A stretch of 64,000 bases of DNA from an uncultured Ferrimonas sp. (lineage in GTDB: Bacteria > Pseudomonadota > Gammaproteobacteria > Enterobacterales > Shewanellaceae), in contig NZ_CANLCI010000006.1 of the NCBI RefSeq assembly GCF_947489035.1, positions 1 through 64,000 on the forward strand. Direction: 5' to 3'. Below, piece by piece: positions 55,348-63,984 of this stretch. The translations under genes were made by a program, and so were the position numbers. The notes below the pieces were generated by a model. That model was given only the letters and a program-made list of their open reading frames with translations. It was not told the origin of the DNA and ran no database searches. How positions within the stretch are numbered: the first letter of the stretch is position 1; each line of letters opens with the position of its first letter.

Positions 55348-56982
55348 TTAGTACCAACCGGTTACGGTACTGCGGCTTTGCCGCAGTTGCTCGCTCCAGG
55401 TGCCTTTTTCCACCACGGTTGGGCGCAACAGGATCACCAGTTCGGTCTTCACGCTTTGCTGAGCGCGGTTGGTAAACAGCTCACCTAAGCCGGGAATGTC
55501 GCCCAGCAGCGGGATTTTGGATTCCATCTGCGTGTTGCTGGTTTGCATCAGGCCACCGATCACCACCACATCGCCACTGCGAGCGCGCACCAAGGTGTCG
55601 GATTCACGAATGTCGCTTTGCGCTAACGGCAGCGACAACTCGGAATCGTTGGTTTCAATCACCTTGGTTTGCTCGGTGATCTCCGTCACCGATGGGTGCA
55701 CGTGCAGCAACACATCGCCTTCGGCGCTGATCTGCGGTGTGACGTCTAAGGCGATGCCAGAGAAAAACGGCGTCAGCTCCACTTCGGGGTTGGTAACCGG
55801 GGTGGTTGAGGCCACGGTGGTGGTGCTAAAGCCGGTCACGAAGTACTCGTCTTTACCCACTTTAATCACCGCTTTTTGGTTGTTGATGGCGGTAACGCGG
55901 GGGCTCGACAGGGTATCAACGTCGCCTTGGGTATCCAGCAGGCTAACGACCGCTTCGAAGTCGGCGCCACTGAAGGTTAAGCTGGTTACGCCACCCAGTG
56001 TGCCGCTGATCATGTCGCCAAACACGCCACCGCTGGTGCCACCCACAATGCCAACGTTACCGGCGTTGCCCATGCTGGCTTCAACGTTGCTCCAGTTGAT
56101 CCCTTGCTGGTAGCCGTCGTTCAAACGCACTTCCAGAATGCGCGCTTCCAGCACCACTTGGCGGGTTAGGTTGCTGCCCGCCTGTTCCAGAAAATCTTTG
56201 ACTTGGCGCAGCTCGCTTGGGGCGGCTTTCACCGTTACCAAACCCGCTTGCGGCAACACAATCACTTTACGGCCAGGGCCGTTGCCCACCATTTGCTGCA
56301 GCACCAGCTCAAGCTGGGTCCAGAAGTCGGTGTCGGTGCGGGTGCTGATGAAGGTGCCGTTGCTGGAATCCGAGCCGTTGTCGCTGTTGGAGTCGGCGCT
56401 GTCACTCGAGGAATCGGAATCGCTGGAGCTGGAGCCCGAATCGTCTTCGTCGCTGATCCGGCCGGAGTTCACCGAAGTTAGGCTTAAGCCGTTACGCTGC
56501 ATCAGCAGGTAGTTCACCGGAATGGTTTCGCTGCGTAAACCCGCAGGGAACACTTGGATCACGTTGTCGCTGATGCGCACATCGTAGCCGTATAAGTCCT
56601 GCACGGTTTGCATTACTTGGCGCAGGCTCACTCGGCGCAGGTTCATCGAGATGGTGCCGTTCACCGCAGGGTGCACCGCCACGTTGTAGCGGCTGTTGGC
56701 GGTTAAGCTGGCGAAGAACGCCTTGGCGTCCACCCCATTCGCGGCCACGTCGATCAGCGGCTCTTTTACCGCCACTGGGGCTAAGCTGTTGCGCTGGATC
56801 TGCTGTTGCACCGACAACGGCAGTGGCGGCGGCGCCACTTTGGTTTGCTGGCTGCTGTCTACCGCTTGATCCAAAGCCGTTAGCGAGTGAGTAGGCTCAA
56901 CATGATCTGCTGGCAAGTTCTGACAACCGGACAGGCCGAGGATCACCGCCGCCGACAGGCATCCCTTAATTAAACGTTCCAT
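55348..56982 (-). CDS. mshL: MSHA secretin MshL
   Basis: MshL is the outer-membrane secretin channel. The 544-residue lipoprotein has lipobox LSGC (Cys20), N-domains (about residues 80-270), and the secretin C-domain (about 310-530; VEASMGNAGNVGIVGG; SPRVTAINNQKAVIKVG; VVIGGLMQTSNTQMESKIPLLGDIPGLGELF). An Asp/Ser-rich tract of 33 residues (177-209) interrupts the N-domain region. ATG 56982 overlaps the mshK stop (TGATG); a TTG one codon earlier was rejected. Confidence 0.96.
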   Translation of the reverse strand: MERLIKGCLSAAVILGLSGCQNLPADHVEPTHSLTALDQAVDSSQQTKVAPPPLPLSVQQQIQRNSLAPVAVKEPLIDVAANGVDAKAFFASLTANSRYNVAVHPAVNGTISMNLRRVSLRQVMQTVQDLYGYDVRISDNVIQVFPAGLRSETIPVNYLLMQRNGLSLTSVNSGRISDEDDSGSSSSDSDSSSDSADSNSDNGSDSSNGTFISTRTDTDFWTQLELVLQQMVGNGPGRKVIVLPQAGLVTVKAAPSELRQVKDFLEQAGSNLTRQVVLEARILEVRLNDGYQQGINWSNVEASMGNAGNVGIVGGTSGGVFGDMISGTLGGVTSLTFSGADFEAVVSLLDTQGDVDTLSSPRVTAINNQKAVIKVGKDEYFVTGFSTTTVASTTPVTNPEVELTPFFSGIALDVTPQISAEGDVLLHVHPSVTEITEQTKVIETNDSELSLPLAQSDIRESDTLVRARSGDVVVIGGLMQTSNTQMESKIPLLGDIPGLGELFTNRAQQSVKTELVILLRPTVVEKGTWSEQLRQSRSTVTGWY

Positions 56983-57293
56983 CAATGCTCCTGACTTAAC
57001 TCACTAACTTGAGGAAACAGACGCAAGCTGCGGCCATTGCTCAACATAACTTGATCGCGGGTAATAGTGCGGATCCGGTGTTGTCCCCACACTTCCCCTT
57101 CACGAAAGACTTTGCCACCAATGATCGCCTGCTTATGGCGACCTTGGATCATGATCGATTCTAAGGCTCCGGTGGCCTGAGTTTGTTTCACCACTGGCGC
57201 GCTCCAACTGGGCGGCGCGGTGGGATCGATGCCGTTAGCGACCGCTGGTGTTGCCAGCAGTATCAGCACCATCATTTTGATGATATCCAACAC
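56982..57293 (-). CDS. mshK: MSHA biogenesis protein MshK
   Basis: The 103-residue product starts with GTG behind AGGAG (7 bases) and has a signal peptide (MVLILLATPAVA) and a PilP/GspC-like homology segment: DPTAPPSWS..., ESIMIQGRHKQAIIGGKVFREGEVWGQHRI. It likely contacts the secretin. It overlaps mshJ by 59 bases. Confidence 0.85.
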   Translation of the reverse strand: MLDIIKMMVLILLATPAVANGIDPTAPPSWSAPVVKQTQATGALESIMIQGRHKQAIIGGKVFREGEVWGQHRIRTITRDQVMLSNGRSLRLFPQVSELSQEH

Positions 57294-57918
57294 GGATCGG
57301 CTCCTGTTCTGTGCCTAAGGTATCCAACTGCAGTTGCAGTCGCGCCAAGGGGTATTTGGTTACGCGGTAGCTCAGCTGACGCCAGTAGAAGCGACGTTCC
57401 ATCTGTTCCATCCGCCCCAGTGCTGCTTGCAGCGCAAAAAAGCTGCCTTCCAGTTCCAGCATCACCCCGTGGCGGAACAAACCGCCCTGCTCGGTTAACG
57501 CTTCGCTGTCTTGGATCTCTAACTTAATTAAGCTAACCCCTTCCGCGCGGGCTAATAGCATCGCTAACGAGGCCGCCATCTGTTCTGGCACCACCAGATC
57601 CACCAACTGCTGTTCGAGCTGCAGCTGGCTGGCGCTGATTTCCGTGTTCAGTTGCTGCAGCTGTTGTTGCAGTTGCTGGTTGGGATCTTGCTGTAACTGC
57701 AGTTGCAGCAGCTCTAGCTGTTGCCCCAGCTGCCGTTTGTCTTGGGTTAACTGCTGCAGTTGCTTATCCACTTTCAGGTATTGATTGAGCGCCGGTTCCA
57801 CCACAAAGGTGTACCCCAACAGCAGCAGACCAATCCAGATGGCGCTGCCAATCAGTACTCGCTCGCGGCGGCTTAGCTCAACAAAGCGTTTGGCGTATTG
57901 TTGCCACTTTTCGTTCAT
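57235..57918 (-). CDS. mshJ: MSHA biogenesis protein MshJ (PilO-like)
   Basis: The 227-residue product has one membrane helix (IGSAIWIGLLLLGYTFVVEP), a glutamine/leucine coiled coil (about residues 50-115) and a small ferredoxin-like C-terminal domain, the plan of PilO in alignment subcomplexes. GGAGG precedes the ATG; ATGA with mshI2. Confidence 0.9.
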   Translation of the reverse strand: MNEKWQQYAKRFVELSRRERVLIGSAIWIGLLLLGYTFVVEPALNQYLKVDKQLQQLTQDKRQLGQQLELLQLQLQQDPNQQLQQQLQQLNTEISASQLQLEQQLVDLVVPEQMAASLAMLLARAEGVSLIKLEIQDSEALTEQGGLFRHGVMLELEGSFFALQAALGRMEQMERRFYWRQLSYRVTKYPLARLQLQLDTLGTEQEPIRVGYHQNDGADTAGNTSGR

Positions 57919-58523
57919 GGCGCCTCCTGTGCGTCGGCTGCGGTGGCACCGTGGCTGGCTTCAAACGTTACCGGGCCTCCGGCTTCACCATCAATTCGCA
58001 GCTGGCTTAATGCCCGCCCCTGCAGCGATTCTTGGCTGCCGAGTTTGTCGATCCAAGCCGGTACTGCGGCGGCGGTTTTGGCCGCACCCGATAACCGCAA
58101 CTGGCCGCTGGCCACATCAAATTGCTGCAACCACACCTGTTGATCGGCCGCCACGGACAGATCCCGCATCAAATTAGAGAAGCCCGGTTCAATCAAGAAT
58201 TTATCTTGCGCCAGCAGTTCGCCGATCTGTTCTAACCCCGTCAGCGTGGCTTGCGCTTGCGCCACCTGCGCTTGCAGCTGCGGCGATGGCTTCAGCTTGG
58301 CCAGCTCAACACTGAGGTTGCTGACCTGATCGGTTAACTGCTGTTGCTGCTGCAACGCTTGGTCCCGTTCGCTGGTTAACTTACCCAGTTGCCACTGTTG
58401 CAGCAGGGTTACCAACAGCAACAGCAACACAATGGCTACGCTGCCCCCCACCAACAGCGGCAACGTAAGCCGCGGCTTAGGCGGCAACATGGTGTCGCTA
58501 TAAAGGTTAATTCGTGTCTTCAT
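57915..58523 (-). CDS. MSHA protein MshI2 (PilN-like)
   Basis: The 202-residue product has a conserved cytoplasmic start (MKTRINLYSDTM; PilN proteins begin with an INLLP-like motif that binds PilM), one membrane helix (LPLLVGGSVAIVLLLLLVTLL), a coiled coil and a periplasmic domain. Often named MshI2 in Shewanella. It overlaps mshI by 17 bases. Confidence 0.85.
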   Translation of the reverse strand: MKTRINLYSDTMLPPKPRLTLPLLVGGSVAIVLLLLLVTLLQQWQLGKLTSERDQALQQQQQLTDQVSNLSVELAKLKPSPQLQAQVAQAQATLTGLEQIGELLAQDKFLIEPGFSNLMRDLSVAADQQVWLQQFDVASGQLRLSGAAKTAAAVPAWIDKLGSQESLQGRALSQLRIDGEAGGPVTFEASHGATAADAQEAP

Positions 58524-59364
58524 CGTGCCCCCGTGCCATGGCAGCCGCGTGGGCCATCAGTTGTTGTGGCGTTTGTTCGGCGCTGCCCAGCAGCTGCACC
58601 GGCAAGCCAAAGCTTTGCTCCAGCTTTTGCTGCAAGAGAGCGTGGTGTTGCGGTGGCACCAACAGAGCAAAGCCATCAGCAGGGGGTTGCCGCAACTGTC
58701 GTTCGAGGTAATCCATCGAGCGCTGCAGCTCTAGCTGCAAGGCATCAAACAGCCCCATTTCGATCTCTAATTCGGTGAGATTATCCAGCTGATTAAAACC
58801 ACGAATGGCACGCGAAAACAGCAACTTGCCATCACAAGCAATCAGCAGTTTTAACGGTTGATCGGTTTGGTGCCACAACATGATTTGTGGCCGAGGGTTG
58901 CTGGGCAGCAGCTCTAACAGCACCAGTTCTTCAATGCTGATTAGGCCAATGCTGATGCCAACGGCGTCGGCTTTCACCGCCAGCTTGGCTAACACGTCTT
59001 TGTCGCTTACCACCACTTGCAGCGCATCGCGATCCGCCGGATTGGCGGCCAGTTGGAAATAATCCACCTGCATCCGTGGCAGCGGCACCGTAGCCAGTTC
59101 GCGCACTGCAAAGGGCAGCGCTTGTTGCAGTTCATCATCGGGTACCGACGGGCGGTCGATGGCAATGATCTGATAGTGACTGGCGGTCAACACCAGTTGC
59201 AGTCGACAGGGGCCAAGACGCTTCGCAGCATCTTGCCAACCGGCAGCATTGCCGCTGTCGAAACTGAAGCCGCCTTGCTCGTCCATTACCCACAGCGTGT
59301 TATCTGCGAGCAAGCAAGCACCAGCGACCCGATTCGAGGTTTTTTTCCGAGTCAATCCGAACAC
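58507..59364 (-). CDS. mshI: MSHA protein MshI (PilM-like)
   Basis: The 285-residue cytoplasmic product is PilM/GspL-like: LPFAVRELATVPLPRMQVDYFQL, QVVVSDKDVLAKLAVKADAVGISIGLISIEELVLLEL, FSRAIRGFNQLDN. The GTG at 59364 (MFGLTRKK) is preferred: GGGGA lies 7 bases upstream and it fits the family. A TTG 11 codons earlier was not used. First gene of the continuous mshI-to-mshQ run. Confidence 0.88.
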   Translation of the reverse strand: MFGLTRKKTSNRVAGACLLADNTLWVMDEQGGFSFDSGNAAGWQDAAKRLGPCRLQLVLTASHYQIIAIDRPSVPDDELQQALPFAVRELATVPLPRMQVDYFQLAANPADRDALQVVVSDKDVLAKLAVKADAVGISIGLISIEELVLLELLPSNPRPQIMLWHQTDQPLKLLIACDGKLLFSRAIRGFNQLDNLTELEIEMGLFDALQLELQRSMDYLERQLRQPPADGFALLVPPQHHALLQQKLEQSFGLPVQLLGSAEQTPQQLMAHAAAMARGHDEDTN

Positions 59365-59508
59365 TAAGGCATCCCCAAGGGCAAAAACGGTCAGCAAATA
59401 ACGCGCTCAACTGTGAGCAAACGTTATTTTTCTTACACTTACCATCGATTATGACGGCATTCGCCCCAGTTTGACCAGCGCTAGTTCATGAGCTTTTGAG
59501 CGGCCTAA

Positions 59509-61386
59509 CTATTTTAGAAAAAAGCGCCCCTGCCCAACTTCGACCCCAAGTTGCAACAAGCAATCCCATTCGCCCTGATCTTCTACCCCTTCAGCGATGA
59601 TCCGCAGCTTTTGGTGGGCGGCGGCTTGGATCAGGCTGGTGACCACCAACTGGCTTTCTGGACGCCGTTGAATGTGGCGCACTAAGCTCGGGTGCAGCTT
59701 CAGCCAATCAACGGAAAAGTCTTCGATGTAGCGCGTGTGTTCAACGGTGTAGCCCACCCCATCCACCGCCAATTGCACCCCGATTTTACGCAGCTCACGC
59801 AGCACATTGGCCATCTTTTCGCCGTGGCACACCAGTTCGCGTTCGTTAATTTCAACCACCAACTGGGTGCGCCGCACCTGATAGTTGGCCAATAACATCG
59901 CCACCGATTTCCCAAAGCGAGGGTGCATCACCGATTCGGCCGACAGGTTAACCACCAGTGGCTTGGTCCAACCGTGGCTTTGCATCTGATGCAACGCCTT
60001 GGCCAGCAGATCCCGTTCAATCCGTGGCAATAAGCCACAGCGTTGCGCCATCGGTAAGTACAACGACGCCGGTAACACCTTGTCTTGGTTGTCCAACAAC
60101 TGGCTAAACTGCTCACGTTTCACCACCTTGCCGCTGCCGTCGTACAGGGTTTGGTAATGAGTTTGCAGGCGGCCATTGGCTAAGGCGGATTCAATGATGC
60201 TGCGCCAGCGCACGGTGCCTTGGGCCAGTTCGCGATCCACCACGCCTTTGTCGTACATAAACCAGTTGCTTTGCCCCTGCAGCTGCGCGGCACGCAGCGC
60301 CAGTTCGGCTTCGTCTAAGGCTTGTTCGCTGGGTTCATCGCGGCAAAAATAGGTAACGCCGATGTCGAGGAAGTTTTCCCGATCGACGCTGGCTGGCAGT
60401 TGCAGCCGCTCACCCAAGCGATGCAGCCGTTCCGCTAAGCTTTCCGCCTCTTTTAAGGGCAAACCAGGGATCACCAGCCCCAATTGCAGCCAATGTAAGC
60501 GCGCAAACACCGCTTTATTGTGCTCCACCAATAGCGGCTTCGTCAGTTCGATGAATTGCTGCAACAACGGCAACCGGGTTTCCACCGGCAGCTCTTCCAA
60601 GCCAACAAATTGCAGCAAGCAGATAACGCCGTTGGTTTGCAGTGCCCCGGCTTCCGACATCGCCAGCAGGTGGCGATCGAAATAGAGGCGGTTGCCCAGC
60701 CCCGATTCTTTGTCTAAAAAGGCGTTGGTTCGCACCTGTCGATCCAGCTCTAACTTGGCTTGGCGTTCATCCCGCCACAGTTGATGCAAGGTGCGATAGG
60801 CGCGGGCGGCAGAGAGCGGACGCATCCCTTTGCTGTGGTCGATGGCGGCGTGGTAATCGCCTTGGTTGATGCGCGCCCCTTGTTGCGCCAACAGTTCGAT
60901 CCCTTGCAGCTCTTGCGCTAACCAGTGGCGGCCATAGCCCACCATCGCTAACGCAGCGCCCAGGCCAATCAGCACCGACAGCCATTCTTGCCACGAGTAA
61001 TAATCAAATAGGTTGGGGGTGGGGATCACCATCACCACCTCATAGCCGCCAGCCAGCGGTCGATTGAAGGTAACGGTGGAGCCAAGGTGAACGTTATTGT
61101 TGAACCACCCCAGCAGCAGTTCGTCGTCTTTAACCAAACGGAAGCGTTGCGCTTCAACGCTGGCAAGGGTGTTTGGCAACCAAGCGGAGATGTTGTCGGC
61201 GTGGGGATCTTGTTCCAGCTGAACTTCCACCAGACTCAGCAGTGATTCCACGCCGGAATAGCGGGCATTGGCCACGCCGGCAAAGCTGGCGCTCAGCACG
61301 CTGATCATAATACTGATGGCAATGAACAACAGCGAGACTCCCCAAAATAGGATCAGTCGCTGACTCTGTTCACGGTTGCGTTTCAT
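59509..61386 (-). CDS. csrD: CsrD/MshH-type degenerate GGDEF-EAL protein
   Basis: CsrD directs RNase E-dependent decay of the CsrB/C small RNAs; in Vibrio MSHA loci it is called mshH. The 625-residue product has two membrane helices (FWGVSLLFIAISIMISVL and a second at about 132-150) around a periplasmic segment, a HAMP-like stretch, then degenerate GGDEF (HWLQL in FARLHWLQLGLVIPG) and degenerate EAL (KREQF; DGVGYTVEH in place of DDFGTGYSS) domains. All key catalytic residues are altered, so it should neither make nor break c-di-GMP. GGAG precedes the ATG. Confidence 0.93.
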   Translation of the reverse strand: MKRNREQSQRLILFWGVSLLFIAISIMISVLSASFAGVANARYSGVESLLSLVEVQLEQDPHADNISAWLPNTLASVEAQRFRLVKDDELLLGWFNNNVHLGSTVTFNRPLAGGYEVVMVIPTPNLFDYYSWQEWLSVLIGLGAALAMVGYGRHWLAQELQGIELLAQQGARINQGDYHAAIDHSKGMRPLSAARAYRTLHQLWRDERQAKLELDRQVRTNAFLDKESGLGNRLYFDRHLLAMSEAGALQTNGVICLLQFVGLEELPVETRLPLLQQFIELTKPLLVEHNKAVFARLHWLQLGLVIPGLPLKEAESLAERLHRLGERLQLPASVDRENFLDIGVTYFCRDEPSEQALDEAELALRAAQLQGQSNWFMYDKGVVDRELAQGTVRWRSIIESALANGRLQTHYQTLYDGSGKVVKREQFSQLLDNQDKVLPASLYLPMAQRCGLLPRIERDLLAKALHQMQSHGWTKPLVVNLSAESVMHPRFGKSVAMLLANYQVRRTQLVVEINERELVCHGEKMANVLRELRKIGVQLAVDGVGYTVEHTRYIEDFSVDWLKLHPSLVRHIQRRPESQLVVTSLIQAAAHQKLRIIAEGVEDQGEWDCLLQLGVEVGQGRFFLK

Positions 61387-61686
61387 TGCTGGCTCCTGCC
61401 ATTTGATTCCCTACCGCCACCTTGCCTTAGCCGCAAAGATTGTCAATCAATGCCGCATTGAACGTGATTCCTGTCCGTTTTATCGGCCATTGCGTTAATA
61501 AAATCGCGAACGGATCACTTTTGTCATCGAATTGAAATATATCGCCAGCGAATGCAATTCAGGTGTAATGGTGAGCGTTCAATCAACGTGCGTCTTGCTG
61601 CACAAGTGAGCGCGACCGCCCACTTGTTGCGGCAAAACCACGCTATGATGCTTGCCCCTGTTGCTTCGCCACTGAGCGCCCACCCC

Positions 61687-62574
61687 ATGCCCTTCCATAC
61701 TCGGTTCAACAAAATGATGCCGTTAGCAGCCAATGGCCGCGGGGCCTTGTTTGCTTTGGTTTCAACGGGGCTTTACGTGGCCGTAGGCATCATCGTGCGT
61801 CTGCTCAGCGGTCAGATCGATCTGTTTGAGATCCTACTCTTTCGGCAATCGGTGCTGCTGTTGGTGCTGCTGCCTGCCCTATGGTTGGGTGGCCACACCT
61901 TATTTCAACCCAAGCGCATCGATCTGCACGCACTGCGAGTGCTGGGGGCCTTTGCGGCGCTCAGCCTAAGTTACCTGACCGTCAGCAACCTGCCCTTGGC
62001 CGATGCCACCGCGCTGGGGTTTACCCAAGTGCTGTTTGTGGCGCTGATCTCGCGCATCACCTTAAAAGAGCCCGTTACGCGGCAACGTTGGCTTGTGATC
62101 GCCGTAGGGTTTATCGGGGTAGCGCTGATCGTTCAGCCGCAGTTTGATCACGGCGCCAATCTATATCTGGCCACTGGCCTGATCGCCGCCCTGTGCACCG
62201 CCGTTGCGGTGCTGTGCGTAAAGCGGCTGACTCTGGAGGCTGAATCGGGCACCAACATCTTGGCCTACCAAGCGATTTTTGTGGCAGTGCTGGCCGCACC
62301 GCTGGCCCTGCTTAACTGGCAGTGGCCCACTAACCAACAGCTGCCGCTGTTATTAGCGGTGGGTGGCTTGTCTGCCATCGCCCAATGGTTTGCCCTGCAA
62401 GCCTACAAACGCGGCGAGGCCAATGTGGTGGCGAACGTCGAATACGCGCGGATCCTCTACGCCATCGGCTTTGGCTATCTGCTGTTTGCCGAAGTGCCCA
62501 ATCTGCTGGCCCAGGTTGGGGTAGCCATCTTGATAGGCAGCGCGTTATTGCCGTGGTGGTGGCAGCGGCAATAA
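61687..62574 (+). CDS. EamA/DMT-family transporter
   Basis: The ~295-residue product has ten hydrophobic segments in two EamA repeats (LFALVSTGLYVAVGIIVRLL; LSLSYLTVSNLPLADATALGFTQVLFVALISRITLKEP; the second repeat at about 155-295 with ANVVANVEYARILYAIGFGYLLFAEVP). Members export metabolites; the substrate is not predictable. Start is uncertain: 61687 or 61714, neither with a good ribosome-binding site. A TATGAT at 61643-61648 may be its -10. Followed by a terminator. Confidence 0.9.
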   Translation: MPFHTRFNKMMPLAANGRGALFALVSTGLYVAVGIIVRLLSGQIDLFEILLFRQSVLLLVLLPALWLGGHTLFQPKRIDLHALRVLGAFAALSLSYLTVSNLPLADATALGFTQVLFVALISRITLKEPVTRQRWLVIAVGFIGVALIVQPQFDHGANLYLATGLIAALCTAVAVLCVKRLTLEAESGTNILAYQAIFVAVLAAPLALLNWQWPTNQQLPLLLAVGGLSAIAQWFALQAYKRGEANVVANVEYARILYAIGFGYLLFAEVPNLLAQVGVAILIGSALLPWWWQRQ

Positions 62575-62663
62575 AGTCGAAGCGGCGTTGCTCTCAGCGC
62601 GCATGGCTTGCTGCACCTGATCACGCAAAGTCGGTTCAATCGTTAATTGCTGCAAAGCCAACA

Positions 62664-62690
62664 AAAAGCCCCGCACTGGGCGGGGCTTTT
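62664..62690 (+). terminator. Intrinsic terminator after the EamA gene
   Basis: AAAAGCCCCG and CGGGGCTTTT arms around a 7-base centre, T4 run, 89 bases past the stop. Works on either strand. Confidence 0.8.
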
Positions 62691-62922
62691 GAGCATAACT
62701 TGCGACTAAACCACAGGGTTTAAAAGGGTAGTTTCTGGGTATTCCAACTAAGGTACACCACCAACCGACCCACAAAGCAGTGGCCGTGGAGCCTTTTACC
62801 ACATCTAAAAAGCAAACGAATCGTCACTCTCTCCAAACCTTGTCAAAAAAGAGCCAGCAAGGCCCATTTTGTGGCAGCTAATTTTACACTTTTGTGGTGC
62901 GGGCTGACAGCACGACTTTGTA
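62691..62922. other. Noncoding gap between the EamA gene and the right-end accessory genes
   Basis: With the terminator this makes a 348-base gene-free stretch (62575-62922). I see no tRNA, no conserved frame and no repeat matching those further right. It becomes more A+T-rich towards 62900, which may mark the join to transferred DNA. Confidence 0.5.
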
Positions 62923-63348
62923 CTATATTTCATCCATTTCACGCATAGCGCCTAGAATGAGTGGACGAATCATTGCCGGAATCCGTTTGTGGGTGTATTC
63001 CACACCACACTTCTTCATCCCTTCTGACACATAATTTTGCTGCTCGTCAGAGTACATGGCTAAATCCCCGTACAACGTATACATCAGCCAACAGAACATC
63101 AGCTCTTCTTTGCTTAATGGCCCAACATCATCTGGGGCTATTCGTGAAAGGGTACCTTGTGTTCCATCAGCAAACCTCGTTGAATATGCATCCATTGCGG
63201 TACCCATGACACTACCGTGAACCATCTGATATGTGATACTTCTCGCAACCAAATACAAAGCAACATGCTCTGGTAGCTCAACGTCGGCTCCAGAAACGAC
63301 CTTAACAAGTAATGGGTAAAAGTAGCGCTCTATAGGCTCAAACTCCAT
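62923..63348 (-). CDS. Hypothetical protein
   Basis: I do not recognise this family. The 141-residue product (from ATG 63348) is acidic and mostly helical, with no signal peptide: MEFEPIERYFYPLLVKVV near the start, PEHVALYLVARSITYQMVHG, KEELMFCWLMYTLYGDLAMYSDEQQ and a conserved-looking end PLILGAMREM. A TTG start at 63393 would add 15 residues but would run through a near-perfect palindrome; neither start has a clear ribosome-binding site. The DNA is visibly more A+T-rich than the core genes. Divergent from the 70-residue gene at 63473. Confidence 0.6.
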   Translation of the reverse strand: MEFEPIERYFYPLLVKVVSGADVELPEHVALYLVARSITYQMVHGSVMGTAMDAYSTRFADGTQGTLSRIAPDDVGPLSKEELMFCWLMYTLYGDLAMYSDEQQNYVSEGMKKCGVEYTHKRIPAMIRPLILGAMREMDEI

Positions 63349-63371
63349 TCGCAAGTGGCTTGGTGTAGCTG

Positions 63372-63402
63372 GTACGCAAATTGCGAACCGCAAGTTGCGT
63401 AC
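63372..63402. repeat. Near-perfect 31-bp palindrome between divergent small genes
   Basis: Fourteen-base arms beginning GTACGCAA and ending TTGCGTAC, one mismatch, 3-base centre (AAC). It lies between the hypothetical gene (minus) and the 70-residue gene (plus), as an operator or protein-binding hairpin would. Confidence 0.85.
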
Positions 63403-63433
63403 TGAGGTTTTTCCACGATATTGTTCGGTACGC

Positions 63434-63451
63434 CTTACCCTAGGGGGTAAG
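63434..63451. repeat. Inverted repeat CTTACCC-TAGG-GGGTAAG
   Basis: Seven-base perfect arms, 4-base centre, 22 bases before the 63473 start codon. Directly preceded by a GTTCGGTACG copy (63423-63432) that recurs in the large palindrome at 63867-63902. Confidence 0.75.
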
Positions 63452-63472
63452 CGTTGATGTGAGCATTAAGAT

Positions 63473-63685
63473 ATGAATCAGATTATTGAATCTCGTTTCC
63501 AGCGAGCGCTGGACCGTCTGCTTGTTGGGCAGTCTCAATTCGTGGTGACGACGGGTAGCAGGCTCACTATGGACATGGTAATCCGTGAAGCCGGAATGGG
63601 TAGCGTCATCCACAAAGCTGAGTTCGCTCGGTGTCGTGAACGCCTCCAATCCGAGATCGATGCGCACAACCTTAATGCCACCTGA
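63473..63685 (+). CDS. Small hypothetical protein, possibly DNA-binding
   Basis: The 70-residue product (MNQIIESRFQRALDRLL; MDMVIREAGMGSVIHKAEF) is helical, and the VIREAGMGSVIHK segment looks like the second and third helices of a helix-turn-helix. That is a resemblance only. It is the first plus-strand gene after the palindromes; ribosome-binding site is weak (GAG). I cannot name a family. The right-hand neighbour lies beyond the window. Confidence 0.5.
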   Translation: MNQIIESRFQRALDRLLVGQSQFVVTTGSRLTMDMVIREAGMGSVIHKAEFARCRERLQSEIDAHNLNAT

Positions 63686-63754
63686 GATGTTGCCTGTTAC
63701 CCAACATTCGGTTTTGTCACCTGCTACTCAGGACTAATCTGAAGTTGACTGGCT

Positions 63755-63768
63755 TGAGCGTACGCTCA
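63755..63768. repeat. Perfect 14-bp palindrome TGAGCGTACGCTCA
   Basis: Fully self-complementary with no loop; its centre CGTACG echoes the GTACG found in the other palindromes of this region. Confidence 0.9.
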
Positions 63769-63783
63769 GAGATTCATCAGGCC

Positions 63784-63823
63784 CCATCAGTTGCGCTACA
63801 CAAGTCACCATCAGTTGCGCTAC
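63784..63823. repeat. Two direct repeats of CCATCAGTTGCGCTAC
   Basis: Identical 16-base copies at 63784-63799 and 63808-63823, spaced 24 bases start to start. This spacing would place two bound proteins on nearly the same face of the helix at a little over two turns. Confidence 0.9.
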
Positions 63824-63866
63824 GCCAGTTTCGAAAATCGGGCTGCGTAATGGGTTTCAGACTCGG

Positions 63867-63902
63867 TATGGTTCGGTACGGTAATGAACGTACCGAACCA
63901 TA
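63867..63902. repeat. Perfect inverted repeat with 14-bp arms (GTTCGGTACG core)
   Basis: Arms TATGGTTCGGTACG and CGTACCGAACCATA, 8-base centre. The GTTCGGTACG core also occurs at 63423-63432, about 450 bases to the left, before the 63473 gene, suggesting one protein binds both places. Confidence 0.92.
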
Positions 63903-63944
63903 CTTGGCCTTTCCAATACGGCATCTGGCAGCTCAATCAAGCCA

Positions 63945-63984
63945 TTTAGTAAAAATGACCTTTCTACTAAAATCTTTAGTAAAA
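63945..63984. repeat. TTTAGTAAAA direct repeats with an inverted copy
   Basis: TTTAGTAAAA at 63945-63954 and 63975-63984 (30 bases apart). TACTAAA at 63965-63971 forms an inverted repeat with TTTAGTA (63975-63981). Likely the operator/promoter of a gene starting beyond the window. Confidence 0.8.

Noticed and set aside
59365-59397. TTG start giving 11 extra residues to MshI
   Set aside because: The GTG at 59364 has GGGGA at ideal distance and gives the expected PilM-like N-terminus.
62545-62802. 85-codon minus-strand frame overlapping the EamA end
   Set aside because: It crosses the EamA coding end and its terminator; the apparent protein is a by-product of the hairpin sequence.
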